Source: Streptomyces roseirectus (GTDB taxonomy: Bacteria; Actinomycetota; Actinomycetes; Streptomycetales; Streptomycetaceae). From it: 64,000 nt of DNA. A program made the position numbers and the translations under genes. The notes beneath the pieces are model-generated. The model was not told where the DNA came from, did not search any database, and saw only the letters and a list, made by a program, of their open reading frames with translations. The stretch spans positions 806,001-870,000 of the forward strand of contig NZ_CP060828.1 in the NCBI RefSeq assembly GCF_014489635.1, in the 5' to 3' direction. Each line of letters opens with the position of its first letter. Position 1 is the first letter of the stretch. Positions 19,779 to 28,316 of the stretch are shown here, one piece after another.

Positions 19779-20159
19779 ATGCAGGAAGAGACCGCGCGGT
19801 CCGCGATCGACACGTTCATCTCCGCCTTCAACGCCTCGGCCGACGCCTATGTGACGTCCCTGCTCGCCCAGGCCCTCACCTCGGACGTCGTCTTCTGGGG
19901 TCCGCTCGGCCGCAGCGAGGGCATCGAGGCGGTGGAGCGCTTCGTCCTTGACATCCGCCGCCACCCGGCGGGCACCGGCACCATGGTCCGCTCCTCGGCC
20001 ATCGACATGCCCGACGAGTGGGCCCGCTACCGCTGGGTCTTCACCACGCCCGACGGCGGCCCCCGGCTCGCCGGCACCGACGTCGTCCACCTGCGCCGCG
20101 GCCTCATCGACCAGGTCATCGTCTTCGCTGGCGAGATCGGGCCGCCCGGCTTTGCGTGA
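19779..20159 (+). CDS. NTF2/SnoaL-like fold protein
   Basis: This 126-aa protein fits the SnoaL-like/NTF2 superfamily: N-terminal helices with IDTFISAFNA, DVVFWGPLGRSEGIEAVERFV, then beta strands ARYRWVFT and GTDVVHLRRGLIDQVIVFAGE, ending as these proteins do. Members are small cone-shaped enzymes (isomerases, cyclases, dehydratases) or binding proteins; the active residues here cannot be assigned. It is divergent from the PadR-regulated reductase and may share its operator at 19716-19729. The start is the ATG after GGCTGGTATGACTGGCCC; no strong ribosome site is visible, so translation may be from a short or leaderless transcript. Confidence 0.75.
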   Translation: MQEETARSAIDTFISAFNASADAYVTSLLAQALTSDVVFWGPLGRSEGIEAVERFVLDIRRHPAGTGTMVRSSAIDMPDEWARYRWVFTTPDGGPRLAGTDVVHLRRGLIDQVIVFAGEIGPPGFA

Positions 20160-20200
20160 AAGCGTGAGCGGACAGGCCCGGGTCCGCCAGCATGGGCGGC

Positions 20201-20803
20201 ATGCCTGTGAAGAGTGACGGTCTGACCCACGAGAACGAGCTGGTCGCGCGGAACGTACGGCGGTTCCGGCTGGAGCGGGCCATGTCGCTGGGGGAACTCG
20301 CGCGCCGGTCGGGGCTGTCGAAGCAGACGCTGTCGAAGATCGAGCAGGGCACCGGCAACCCGACCGTCGAGACCCTGTCCCTGCTGGGGGCCGCCCTCGA
20401 CGTCCCCACGCGCAGGCTGCTCACCGAGTGGGGGACGCCCGTCCACGTCCAGCGGCACGACGAGGGCGAGTGGTCGCGCGCCGGGAACTGGTCGCAGCGG
20501 CTGCTGGACGAGGTGTACGGCTCCGGGTACGTCCGCACGCTCGTCCTGCGCCTCGACCGCGCGGCGGGCCGGCCCGAGCCCATCGCCCCGCACGCGCCCG
20601 GCACGCTCCACCACGTCTACGTCATCACCGGCCGGCTCCGCACGGGACCGCTCACCGAGCCGGTCGACCTCGCGGCCGGGGACTTCGCACGCTTCCCCGG
20701 GGACATCCCCCACCAGCACATCTGCCTGAGCGAACGCGCCGTGGCCCACATGGTGACAACACTGCCGCAGGTCAGGCAGGTCAGCTCGACGGCGGTGCGC
20801 TGA
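20201..20803 (+). CDS. XRE-family regulator with C-terminal cupin domain
   Basis: This 200-aa protein joins an N-terminal helix-turn-helix of the Cro/CI type (MSLGELARRSGLSKQTLSKIEQG, residues about 28-50) to a cupin sensor domain (about 100-195: PHAPGTLHHVYVITGRL, DLAAGDFARFPGDIPHQH). XRE-cupin proteins usually sense a small molecule and control a neighbouring amino acid, transport or resistance gene. No dedicated target is adjacent: the gene follows the NTF2-like gene by 41 nt on the same strand and may be cotranscribed with it. An ATG at 20192 (three residues earlier) is an alternative start. Confidence 0.88.
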   Translation: MPVKSDGLTHENELVARNVRRFRLERAMSLGELARRSGLSKQTLSKIEQGTGNPTVETLSLLGAALDVPTRRLLTEWGTPVHVQRHDEGEWSRAGNWSQRLLDEVYGSGYVRTLVLRLDRAAGRPEPIAPHAPGTLHHVYVITGRLRTGPLTEPVDLAAGDFARFPGDIPHQHICLSERAVAHMVTTLPQVRQVSSTAVR

Positions 20804-20891
20804 GGCGAGGGGGGACGGCTGCGGGGCGGCGAGGCGAGGGGGCGAGACGGCGGCGATCCGCCGGGACGTGGGGGGCGCCGGCGGCAGTTCG

Positions 20892-21158
20892 GCGAGGCGT
20901 GCGGGGCGTCAGCAGCGGTCCAGCGAAACATGCGAGGCACCGACGGCAACTCGGCGAGACGCGCGGGGCGTCAGCAGCGGTCCAGCGAAACGTGCGGGGT
21001 GTCGTCGGCCGCGCTCCGGCGAAACATGCGGCGCGTCAGCAGCGGTCCAGCGAAACATGCGGGGCACCAACGGCAACTCGGCGAGACGCGCGGGGCGTCA
21101 GCAGCGGTCCAGCGAAACGTGCGGGGTGTCGTCGGCTGCGCTCCGGCTAGTCGTGCGG
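20892..21158. repeat. ~31-bp minisatellite with 13-nt core, nine units, plus a 127-bp higher-order duplication
   Basis: A core close to GCGARACRYGCGG recurs at 20892, 20923, 20954, 20985, 21019, 21050, 21081, 21112 and, degenerate, 21146. Spacings are 31 bp except two of 34. A composite 127-bp unit (31+31+31+34) is repeated nearly exactly: 20906 against 21033 and 20968 against 21095. Since 127 is not a multiple of three, the array is unlikely to encode a repeated peptide. It fills the 416-bp gap between the convergent XRE-cupin and LacI-family genes. Spacers between cores are themselves repeated, so it is not a CRISPR array. Confidence 0.85.
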
Positions 21159-21219
21159 GGCGCGTCGGCGGCGTCGCGGCGACCGCCGGTTCCCTCAGCC
21201 CCTCAGCCCCGCAGGTCCC

Positions 21220-22224
21220 TCACGCCGGCCCCGTGCTCGCTCGCAGTGAGATCGGCGGCGTCAGCAGGTGGTGGCGGGCGGGGGCGGACGGGTCGGTGAG
21301 GCGTTCGATGAGGAGGTCCACCGCCAGCTCGCCCATCCGCGCGGCGGGCACGTCGGCCGCCGTGAGCGGCGGGGTGACCGTCTCGGCCCAGCGGGCGGCG
21401 ACGACGCCGGTGACGGAGAAGTCGCGGGGGACGTGCCGGCCGGCGTGCGCGAGCCCCCGGTACAGGCCGCCGAGCGCGGCCTCGTTGAGGGTGACAAGGG
21501 CGGTCGTCGCGGGGTCGTCGCGCAGGATCCGCTCCACGCACGCCTCGCCGGAGGCCGCGTCGTCGCCGCAGCAGTACGCGCGGACGGTCAGCCCGCGTTC
21601 GGCGGCGGCCTTGGTGAAGCCTTCCAGCCCCCGGTGCGCGGACTCGTAGCCGGAGCGCAGGAGGCGTTCGGGGCGGTTGACGAAGGCGATGCGGCGGTGG
21701 CCGAGGTCGGCGAGGTGGTGGACGCAGGCGGCGGCGAGGGCCGTGTGGTCGAGGGCCACCCACCACTGGCCCTCCGGGCGGGCGGTGCGGCCGATGGTGA
21801 CGGCGGGGAAGCCGAGGCCGGCGAGGTGGTCGACGCGGTCGTCCGCCAGCTTGATCTCCATGAGGATCGCGCCGTCGACCCGCCTCTCCCCGAGCAGGCG
21901 TTGGAAGGAGCGGTCGCTGTCGACGCCGCTCGGGGAGAGCAGGACGTCGTGGTCGTGGGCGGCGGCGGCCTCGACGACGCTGCCGATGAAGTCGAGTTGC
22001 ATGCCGGTGTAGTGGGGCCCGGCGGGCGGGAAGACCAGGCCGATGGTGGAGGTGCGGCCGTTGGCGAGGGCGCGGGCGCTGGCGTTGGGGCGGTAGCCGA
22101 GTTCGTCGATGACGTGCTGGATCTTGCGCCGGGTGTCGTCGGAGACGGGGCGCTTGCCGCTGAGGGCGTAGGAGACGGTGCTCCGGGAGACACCGGCCCG
22201 CCGGGCGATCTCACCGATGTTCAC
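21220..22224 (-). CDS. LacI/GalR-family transcriptional regulator
   Basis: This 334-aa repressor starts at a GTG with a perfect AAGGAG 6 nt upstream. The N-terminal domain (NIGEIARRAGVSRSTVSYALSG, hinge helix RPNASARALANG near 50-60) is canonical. It is followed by a periplasmic-binding-protein-like sensor domain (IGLVFP, VDGAILMEIK, FVNRPERLLRSGYESAHRGLEGF, VTGVVAARWAE). It presumably binds a sugar or sugar-like effector, but no sugar transport or hydrolase gene lies beside it. Its target could be the divergent ALF/secreted-protein region or something distant. The gene ends within 62 bp of the minisatellite array. Confidence 0.93.
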   Translation of the reverse strand: MNIGEIARRAGVSRSTVSYALSGKRPVSDDTRRKIQHVIDELGYRPNASARALANGRTSTIGLVFPPAGPHYTGMQLDFIGSVVEAAAAHDHDVLLSPSGVDSDRSFQRLLGERRVDGAILMEIKLADDRVDHLAGLGFPAVTIGRTARPEGQWWVALDHTALAAACVHHLADLGHRRIAFVNRPERLLRSGYESAHRGLEGFTKAAAERGLTVRAYCCGDDAASGEACVERILRDDPATTALVTLNEAALGGLYRGLAHAGRHVPRDFSVTGVVAARWAETVTPPLTAADVPAARMGELAVDLLIERLTDPSAPARHHLLTPPISLRASTGPA

Positions 22225-22314
22225 GGGTGCTCCTTCGGCTGCGGCGGGCGGTCCGGGTCCCCGCGTCGAACTGCGGGGACCCACGCCGAAAGCCTACGCA
22301 CCGCGCGGCCTCGG

Positions 22315-22803
22315 TCAGCCCGTCACCCGGATCTCCAGGAGGACCGTCGGCGGCTTGCCCAGGCCCTCGCCGACGCCCTGGAGGTCGTTCTTCGGGACGT
22401 CGACGGTCTCTGTCTGCCCCTCGGCGGTGAGTTCGACGCGGACCGGGTGGCTCTCGGTCTGGACGGCGAAGACGTCGGCGAGTTCGAGGGTGAGGAAGCC
22501 GCTCGCGGACGTGGTGGCGAAGCAGAAGTCGCCGGTGCCGGTGCGGGAGAGGACCTTGATCTGGTCGGCGGCGTCGTCGCAGGCGGCGAGGGTGATGTGG
22601 CCGTCGCCCCGGACGAGCTTGATGCCCCGCTCGGCCTCGATCTTCGCGGCGTTCGGGTAGGAGAAGTCCTCCGCGAGGTAGGGCGGCTCGTCCCCGGCGG
22701 TGGGCGCGGCGCCCGGGGCGGCGATGGCGAGCGCGGTGCCCGCGGCGAGGGCGGCGCCGACCCCGGCACTGGCGATCAGGAGTTTATGGGCGCGGGAAAT
22801 CAC
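22315..22803 (-). CDS. Secreted protein of unknown function
   Basis: This 162-aa protein has a signal peptide (LLIASAGVGAALAAGTALAIAAPGAA). The mature region is acidic and carries two cysteines (LAACDDAAD and GDFCFATT) suited to one disulfide. A beta-rich pattern (GIKLVRGDGHITLAAC, GFLTLELADVFAVQT, HPVRVELTAEGQTETVDV) suggests a small beta-sandwich. I recognise no family. It is divergent from the ALF-repeat gene, with 216 bp between the starts, so shared regulation is possible. Confidence 0.7.
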   Translation of the reverse strand: MISRAHKLLIASAGVGAALAAGTALAIAAPGAAPTAGDEPPYLAEDFSYPNAAKIEAERGIKLVRGDGHITLAACDDAADQIKVLSRTGTGDFCFATTSASGFLTLELADVFAVQTESHPVRVELTAEGQTETVDVPKNDLQGVGEGLGKPPTVLLEIRVTG

Positions 22804-23019
22804 CAGGGATTCCTTCCGGTGTACGGACAGAAAGTGTGCGACAAACGGGCAGATCCGGGAAATTCGCCGGTACGGCGTCGCGTCGGTACGACCGGTCTCG
22901 CTTTACGTACCGTTGGCACACTTCCCCCGTTTTTGACCGCCCCGATCTCGGCCACGATCGTACGGTATCAAGCCGCTCCGCAGGTGGGACAGGACGTATT
23001 CTCCGGGAGGCACCGTCCG

Positions 23020-26000
23020 GTGCGTCTTGTGCTTTCCTCGGGAAAGAAAGGATTTGACCCCGTCTTGACGCATAGATTCAGAACAGACGGAATACGGAAT
23101 TCCGCACGAGCCCTCTGTCTCGTCCTCCTTCTCTCGCTCTTCGTGGGCCTGCTCGGCACCCCCGTCCAGGCGGCCGTGCCGCCGGACTCCGGCGAGCCCG
23201 TGGGCACGGACCACATCCCCGACACCCCGCGCGGCGAGGTCCTGCGCGCGTGGAAGTCGGGCGGCCCCGGTGTGAAGGCGGCGGCGGAGGCCGCGCTACT
23301 GGGCACGGACGCCCAGGTCCGCGCGTTCCTCGACAGCGAGCGCGCCGTCGCCGAACTGTCGGACGACCGCGTGGCCACCGTCCAGATCTTCTCGGCCGGC
23401 GGCCGGGGTGTGCGGGAGGCGGCCGAGCGGGCGCTCGCCGGGACCCCGGCGGACCTCGACGCGTTCATCGAGTCGGGCTGGCAGGCGCCGCTGGTGCAGG
23501 ACCAGCGGGTGCGCGCGACGCAGATCATCAGCGCGGGCGGCCCCGAGGTGAGGAGCGCGGGCCGGGCGGCGCTCGACGGCACCCCCGACGACGTGCAGCG
23601 TTTCATCACCGACGGCCAGTACGACGCCCGGCGCGACGACGAGCGCGTGGAGGTCGTCCAGCTCCTGTCGGCCGGCGGTCCGGCCACGCGTGAGGCCGCG
23701 CAGGTGGCGCTGGACGGGACGCCGGAGGACGTGACCGAGTTCCTGGAGGTGGGCCGGCACCTCGCGCTCGCCCGTGACCAGGAGCTGGCCACGATCGAGG
23801 ACCTGGTGAAGCTGGTCGAGGAGTCCGGCCGGCTGGCCAAGGTCGAGACCGAGGCCGCCAAGGAGGCGTCGGCGCGGGCCGTCGCGGCGACGAAGCTCGC
23901 CAAGGAGGCCGCGCAGAAGGCCGCCGCCGAGACGGCCGCCGCGAAGGAGGACGCGACCAAGGCGTCCAACGCGGCGGGCCGGGCCGCCGATGCCGCCAGT
24001 GGCGCGGCGAAGGCGGCCCAGGAGGCGATCAACGCGTCCCGGGCGGCGAACACGTCGGCGCGCATCGCGGCCAACGCGGCGGCGCAGGCCGCCTCGGCGG
24101 CGTCCGCGGCGGCCCAGTCGGCGGCGAGCGCGCGCGGTGCCGCGGCCGACGCGGCGACGGACGCGACGAAGGCGTCGGCGGCGCGCAAGGCGGCCGAGGG
24201 CGCGTACGCGGCGGCCAAGGGCGCGGAGACCGCGGCGAAGGCGGCCGATCAGGCGGCGATCGCGGCCGACGAGTCGGGCAAGGCGGCGCTCGCCGCCGCC
24301 AGCGCGGGGACGAACGCGGACCTCGCGGCGGCTGCCGCGCAGGAGGCGAGCGGGCACGCCAACGTCTCCAGCGCGCAGGCCCAGCGGGCGACGGCGGCCG
24401 CCGCCGAGGCCCGTCGGCAGGCGGCCGAGGCGACGCGCGCGGCCAACCGTGCCGTCGCGCTCGCGGCGAAGGCGGCGAAGGCGGCCCGTGCGGCGCGGGA
24501 CGCGGCCAACTCGGCCGCGGTGCACGCCCGTAACGCGGGCGCGGCGGCCGAGGAGGCCGCCGAGCACGCCGGGGACGCCGCCAAGGCGGCCACCGAGTCC
24601 ACCAAGCACGCGGCCGAGGCGAAGAAGGCCGCCGACGCGGCGACCGCAGCCGTCGTCGAGGCCAAGGCCACCTACGACGTCGCCCGCGAGGTGGAGGCGG
24701 CCGAACTCGCCGACCGCCGCTACACGGACGTCGAGCAGGCGAAGGCGCTCAAGCGCGCGGACGCCGAGCGCACGGCGCGTGAGCAGCGGGCGGCGACCGA
24801 GGCGCGGGCGGCCGACGAGGAGGCGCGGGCCCTTGCGGAGGAGGTCACCGCGCCGGACGCCGACCTGACGCGGATCGCCGGCAAGGCGCGTGCGGTCGCG
24901 CTGCACATCGCCGCCACGCGCGGCCCGTGGAGCGTCACCACCGCCGAGTCCGCCCTCGCGGGTTCGGACGCGCTGGTCGTCGAATACGTCAGGACGGGGC
25001 TGCCGGAGGCCGCCCGGCGCGACGAGTACGCCCGTACGGTCAACCTGGCCTGGGAGTCGGACTACGCGGCCGTGCGGACGGCCGCGAAGGCGGCCCTGAC
25101 CGGGGACGCGGCGCGGATCAGCGCGTTCATCGCGACGGGCCAGCACCAGGCGGCCCGGGACGACTACCGGATCCGGGTCACCCAGCTGGTCACCGGCGCC
25201 GGGCCCGGCGTGAAGAAGGCGGGACAGGCCGCCCTGGACTCCGGGTCGACCGACGCGCTGCGGGAGTTCGTCCACACCGGGTACTACACGGCGCGCACGA
25301 GCGACGAGCGGGTGCGTGCCGTCCAGCTCTACAGCGCGGGCGGGCCGGAGCTGAAGGCCGCCGCCGATGTGGCGCTGAACGGGCCGCCGGAGGTGCTGCA
25401 CCGGTTCATCGAGGTCGACCAGTACCGGGCCGTGCGCAAGGACCGGCTGACGGCGACCCACGTGTCCCGGCTGCAGGGCATGATCGCCGGGGCGGCGCGG
25501 GTGGCCGCGACGGCGCAGCAGAACGCGCTGATCGCCGCGAAGGTGGCGGCGACGGCCCGCAAGGCCGCCGAGGAGGCGGCCCGCTACGAGCAGCAGGCCA
25601 AGGAGTCGGCCGCCGAGGCCACGGAGTACGCCAGGCAGGCGGACGCGCACGCCGACGCGGCGGAGAAATCCGCGGCCGAGGCGGCGGCGTCCGCGCGGAC
25701 GGCCCGTGCCGCCGAGGCGTCCGCGAAGGACGCCGTGGTGCGTGCCGACGTGTCGGCGGGCCAGGCCCGGTCGTCGGCGGCGGCCGCGCAGGTGTCGGCG
25801 AGCAGCGCGTGGGCGGCGGCCGACGCCGCGTACGCGTCGAAGATCGCCGCCGGTGAGGACGCCGCCGCGGCGAGCAAGGCGGCGACGCAGGCCGGCGAGG
25901 TGGCGTTCCGCAAGCTCCAGGAGGAGATCCGGCAGCACTTCGCGCAGGCCGCGGCCGAGGCGGAGGAGTTCGGTCTGCTGGCGGAGGACGAGGAGTTCGC

Positions 26001-26715
26001 CGCGTACATGGCCGAGCTGGAGGACATCGACTGGGGTCAGGTCCTCTCCGAGGGCGGTCACTTCGCCCTCGACGTCCTCGGTCTGATCCCCGGTTTCGGC
26101 GAGGCCGCCGACGGTGCCAACTGCCTGTGGTACGCCGGTGAGGGCAACGGGATCGACGCGGGTCTGTCCTGCGCCGGGATGGTGCCGTTCGCCGGGTGGG
26201 GCGCGGCCGGGGTCAAGGGCGGGAAGTGGGCGACGAAGGCGGACGATTTCTTCCGCCGGCTGTTCGGCAAGACCCCGCAGTTCCCGGTGTGCGTGCGGCC
26301 GCTGGCGCGGACGGCGCTCGCGGCGGGCGCCACGTCGTGCCCGGTCAACTTCCAGAACCTGGGCAACGACATCTTCCAGTCGCCGGGCGGCCTGGTCTAC
26401 ATGCCGCAGGGCAGTTCGCACCGCATCGACCACGTCATGGAACACACCCGGCCCAACCCCGACAAGCCGTTGCACGGCGTCTTCGTGACGAAGGGCCAGG
26501 ACGAGGTGCTGGCGATGATCGACGACGCCTGGGAGCGGGTCAAGAACCAGACGCCGCAGATCAGCGCCGGGAACAAGGTGTTCGCCCACGAGTACGCCGA
26601 GGCCATCGGCGAGGGCGGCGAGAAGTTCCTGTGCATCGTGACCCGGTACAAGAGCAAGAAGTACCGCGTCATCACGGCGTACCCGTCGGCGTCGGCGTCG
26701 TGTCCTCGGACGTGA
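23020..26715 (+). CDS. ALF-repeat secreted protein with polymorphic-toxin-like C-terminus
   Basis: This protein is about 1,231 aa. A GTG at 23020 with GGGAGG 9 nt upstream was chosen; a TTG at 23065 is an alternative, and both keep the signal peptide (ALCLVLLLSLFVGLLGTPVQA). The mature part has ALF-type repeats of about 43 aa (SAGG..VR.AA..AL.GT...), then a long Ala-rich predicted coil (AAKAA/AAETAAA runs), a second ALF block, and a second Ala-rich coil. Near the end, DVLGLIPGFGEAADGANCLW resembles pretoxin linkers of secreted polymorphic toxins. The last ~130 residues carry SSHRIDHVMEHT and finish with YRVITAYP, a pattern I associate with BECR-fold RNase toxins; this fold call is tentative. 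The small acidic gene after it is a candidate immunity gene. Confidence 0.85.
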   Translation: MRLVLSSGKKGFDPVLTHRFRTDGIRNSARALCLVLLLSLFVGLLGTPVQAAVPPDSGEPVGTDHIPDTPRGEVLRAWKSGGPGVKAAAEAALLGTDAQVRAFLDSERAVAELSDDRVATVQIFSAGGRGVREAAERALAGTPADLDAFIESGWQAPLVQDQRVRATQIISAGGPEVRSAGRAALDGTPDDVQRFITDGQYDARRDDERVEVVQLLSAGGPATREAAQVALDGTPEDVTEFLEVGRHLALARDQELATIEDLVKLVEESGRLAKVETEAAKEASARAVAATKLAKEAAQKAAAETAAAKEDATKASNAAGRAADAASGAAKAAQEAINASRAANTSARIAANAAAQAASAASAAAQSAASARGAAADAATDATKASAARKAAEGAYAAAKGAETAAKAADQAAIAADESGKAALAAASAGTNADLAAAAAQEASGHANVSSAQAQRATAAAAEARRQAAEATRAANRAVALAAKAAKAARAARDAANSAAVHARNAGAAAEEAAEHAGDAAKAATESTKHAAEAKKAADAATAAVVEAKATYDVAREVEAAELADRRYTDVEQAKALKRADAERTAREQRAATEARAADEEARALAEEVTAPDADLTRIAGKARAVALHIAATRGPWSVTTAESALAGSDALVVEYVRTGLPEAARRDEYARTVNLAWESDYAAVRTAAKAALTGDAARISAFIATGQHQAARDDYRIRVTQLVTGAGPGVKKAGQAALDSGSTDALREFVHTGYYTARTSDERVRAVQLYSAGGPELKAAADVALNGPPEVLHRFIEVDQYRAVRKDRLTATHVSRLQGMIAGAARVAATAQQNALIAAKVAATARKAAEEAARYEQQAKESAAEATEYARQADAHADAAEKSAAEAAASARTARAAEASAKDAVVRADVSAGQARSSAAAAQVSASSAWAAADAAYASKIAAGEDAAAASKAATQAGEVAFRKLQEEIRQHFAQAAAEAEEFGLLAEDEEFAAYMAELEDIDWGQVLSEGGHFALDVLGLIPGFGEAADGANCLWYAGEGNGIDAGLSCAGMVPFAGWGAAGVKGGKWATKADDFFRRLFGKTPQFPVCVRPLARTALAAGATSCPVNFQNLGNDIFQSPGGLVYMPQGSSHRIDHVMEHTRPNPDKPLHGVFVTKGQDEVLAMIDDAWERVKNQTPQISAGNKVFAHEYAEAIGEGGEKFLCIVTRYKSKKYRVITAYPSASASCPRT

Positions 26716-26736
26716 CCCCGGCAGGCTGACAAGCTC

Positions 26737-26763
26737 AGGGGCGGCGACCTGGTCGCCGCCCCT
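26737..26763 (+). terminator. 12-bp stem hairpin between toxin-like gene and candidate immunity gene
   Basis: AGGGGCGGCGAC (26737-26748) pairs with GTCGCCGCCCCT (26752-26763) around a 3-nt loop, 21 nt after the toxin stop and 40 nt before the next ATG. It could end or attenuate the upstream transcript, implying separate expression of the downstream gene. Confidence 0.65.
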
Positions 26764-26803
26764 TCCCGCACCTCCTCACGACTCCTCGACGACAAGGCCC
26801 GCC

Positions 26804-27283
26804 ATGCACTCCCCCGACCGCCTCCGCACCCTCCTGCGCGAGCTGGACGACCCCGACCGCCTCGAACTCCCCGCAGGCCACGACCTGTCCGCCGCCCGGC
26901 ACCGCTTCGCCCGCCTCGCCGGGGCCCTGGAGGACCGGTTCGGCCCGTCCGTGACATCCGGCGTGGTCCAGGACGCGAGCTTCCACGGCTACGTCTCGAC
27001 CCCGGACCGCTGGGTCCTGCTGAGCAACTTCGGCCCCTTCGTCACCACTGGCACTGGCCCTGACTGGGGCGTGCCGGGTTGCGAGGAGGGCCTGGACCCG
27101 GGGTTCGTGACCTGGCTCGACGGCCTCTGCGCGTCCCTCGGCTGCGTGTACGTCCCCGTCGCCCTCCTCCTGGAGCCCTACGACGGCCCCTCGCCCCTCG
27201 CCGACGAGCCGATCCCCGGCGAGGAGGACGAGGACGACGACGCGCCGCCGCTGTGGTGGGACCGGTACTTCCAGTACATGTGA
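26804..27283 (+). CDS. Small acidic protein, candidate immunity protein for the ALF toxin
   Basis: This 159-aa cytoplasmic protein has no signal peptide. It ends with an acidic stretch (PIPGEEDEDDDAPPLWWDRYFQYM, residues about 136-159) after a folded-looking core (SFHGYVSTPDRWVLLSNFGPFVT, GFVTWLDGLCASLGCVYVPVALLLEPY). No family is recognised. The immunity proposal rests on position (same strand, immediately after a gene with a toxin-like C-terminus), small size, acidity and lack of export, which are common features of immunity proteins against basic nucleases. It is not proved. The start is the ATG at 26804; the region before it holds a hairpin rather than a strong ribosome site. Confidence 0.6.
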   Translation: MHSPDRLRTLLRELDDPDRLELPAGHDLSAARHRFARLAGALEDRFGPSVTSGVVQDASFHGYVSTPDRWVLLSNFGPFVTTGTGPDWGVPGCEEGLDPGFVTWLDGLCASLGCVYVPVALLLEPYDGPSPLADEPIPGEEDEDDDAPPLWWDRYFQYM

Positions 27284-27289
27284 CGCCGT

Positions 27290-27730
27290 TCAGCGGGCCG
27301 GGATCAACTCCGCGCGGCCGAACAACAGGGCGTAGCCGGGCGGGAGTTGAGCGAGCACCCGGTCGACGAGGTCGTCGCCGGCGACTTCCGGCAGGGTGCT
27401 CAGGACCGAGCTGACGTCCCAGCGGACGGTGGCCAGGGCGGCGGCGTTCTCGCTGCGGGTGGCCACCGAGGCGACGAACTCCGGGCCGGTCAGCGGGCGC
27501 CGGGCCGGGATCTGGGCGGCGATGATCCGGGCGGCCTCGCCGGGCAGGGCGCGGGCGAGGGCGACGCGCTCGTCGGCGACCACCTGGGTGCCGAGGGCCG
27601 CGAGGACGGTCCGGGTGATCCGCTCGGCCTCGGCCGGGGTCGCGTAGTGGCCGTTGCGGCGGACTCGTTCGACGAGGTCGGACCAGTCGTTCTCGCGCGC
27701 CGGGGTGGGGGGCACGGTCGTCACGGTCAT
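27290..27730 (-). CDS. DUF2267-domain protein
   Basis: This 146-aa protein matches the DUF2267 pattern: VERVRRNGHYATPAEAERITRTVLAALGTQV...ERVALARALPGEAARII, then a second half-repeat LTGPEFVASVATRS...VRWDVSSVLSTL and DLVDRVLAQLPPGYALLFG. DUF2267 proteins are small helical proteins often found beside heat-shock or stress genes; their function is unknown. Here it lies 83 nt downstream of hsp20 on the same strand, so it is probably part of the heat-shock transcript. It converges with the candidate immunity gene, with only 6 nt between stops. Confidence 0.85.
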   Translation of the reverse strand: MTVTTVPPTPARENDWSDLVERVRRNGHYATPAEAERITRTVLAALGTQVVADERVALARALPGEAARIIAAQIPARRPLTGPEFVASVATRSENAAALATVRWDVSSVLSTLPEVAGDDLVDRVLAQLPPGYALLFGRAELIPAR

Positions 27731-27813
27731 GGGTGGTTTCTTCCTCCACGGTGCGTGGGTGTGCGGCGCCCCGCGGCCGGACGTCGCCGCGGGGCGCTGG
27801 TGGTGCGGTGGGG

Positions 27814-28236
27814 TTACTTGCCGAGTTCCCTGCGGCCGGTGCCGCCGGTGATGCGGATGCGGCGCGGCTTGGCCTGTTCGGCGACCGGGATGCGCAGGGT
27901 CAGGACGCCGGCGTCGTAGGAGGCGTCGACGCGGTCCGTGTCGAGGGTGTCGCCGAGGAAGAGCTGACGGGTGCAGGTGCCCGTGGGGCGTTCGGCGACG
28001 ATCAGCTCCGCGCCCTCGGGGGCGGGGCTGCGGCGCTCGGCGCGGACGTTGAGGACGTTGCGCTCGATGTCGAGGTCGATCGTCTCGGGGTCGATGCCCG
28101 GGAGGTCGAAGTGGACGATGAAGTCGTCACCCGACCGGTAGGCGTCCATCGCCATCGCGGTGGGGCGGGCGCTGGAGCCGAGGACCTGCTGGGCGAGCCG
28201 GTCGAACTCGCGGAACGGGTCGGTACGCATGAGCAT
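27814..28236 (-). CDS. Hsp20/alpha-crystallin small heat-shock protein
   Basis: This 140-aa chaperone has the alpha-crystallin domain: [33 protein letters not shown], then the characteristic [35 protein letters not shown], with the G-V-L-T-L-x-I-P signature near the C-terminus. It is an ATP-independent holdase that keeps unfolding proteins soluble. GAGGAG lies upstream; the ATG at 28236 is used, with an overlapping GTG three bases earlier as alternative. The promoter region carries a clear -35/-10 pair overlapped by an HspR-type inverted repeat (28309-28329), suggesting heat-inducible repression relief. Confidence 0.95.
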   Translation of the reverse strand: MLMRTDPFREFDRLAQQVLGSSARPTAMAMDAYRSGDDFIVHFDLPGIDPETIDLDIERNVLNVRAERRSPAPEGAELIVAERPTGTCTRQLFLGDTLDTDRVDASYDAGVLTLRIPVAEQAKPRRIRITGGTGRRELGK

Positions 28237-28287
28237 CACGGGTCACTCCTCTCTTCGGATTCCGGGGTGCGATGCCCTGTGCCTTCT

Positions 28288-28316
28288 TATATAGCGCCGA
28301 GAAGGAAACTTGACAA
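28288..28316 (-). promoter_or_regulatory. hsp20 promoter, TTGTCA-N17-TATATA
   Basis: On the minus strand TTGTCA (28316-28311) and TATATA (28293-28288) are exactly 17 bp apart, with the hsp20 start codon about 50 bp downstream. This is the best vegetative-type promoter in the window. Confidence 0.75.

Noticed and set aside
20892..21158. CRISPR array
   Set aside because: Core is only 13 nt, the intervening segments are themselves repeated, and no cas genes are present.
20892..21158. parS-type partition sites
   Set aside because: The core GCGAAACGTGCGG shares only part of a half-site with the parS consensus GTTTCACGTGAAAC and is not palindromic.
21268..23019. Upstream extension of the ALF-repeat frame across the LacI gene
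   Set aside because: The extension is antisense to the LacI and secreted-protein genes; a signal peptide and ribosome site place the start at 23020 or 23065.
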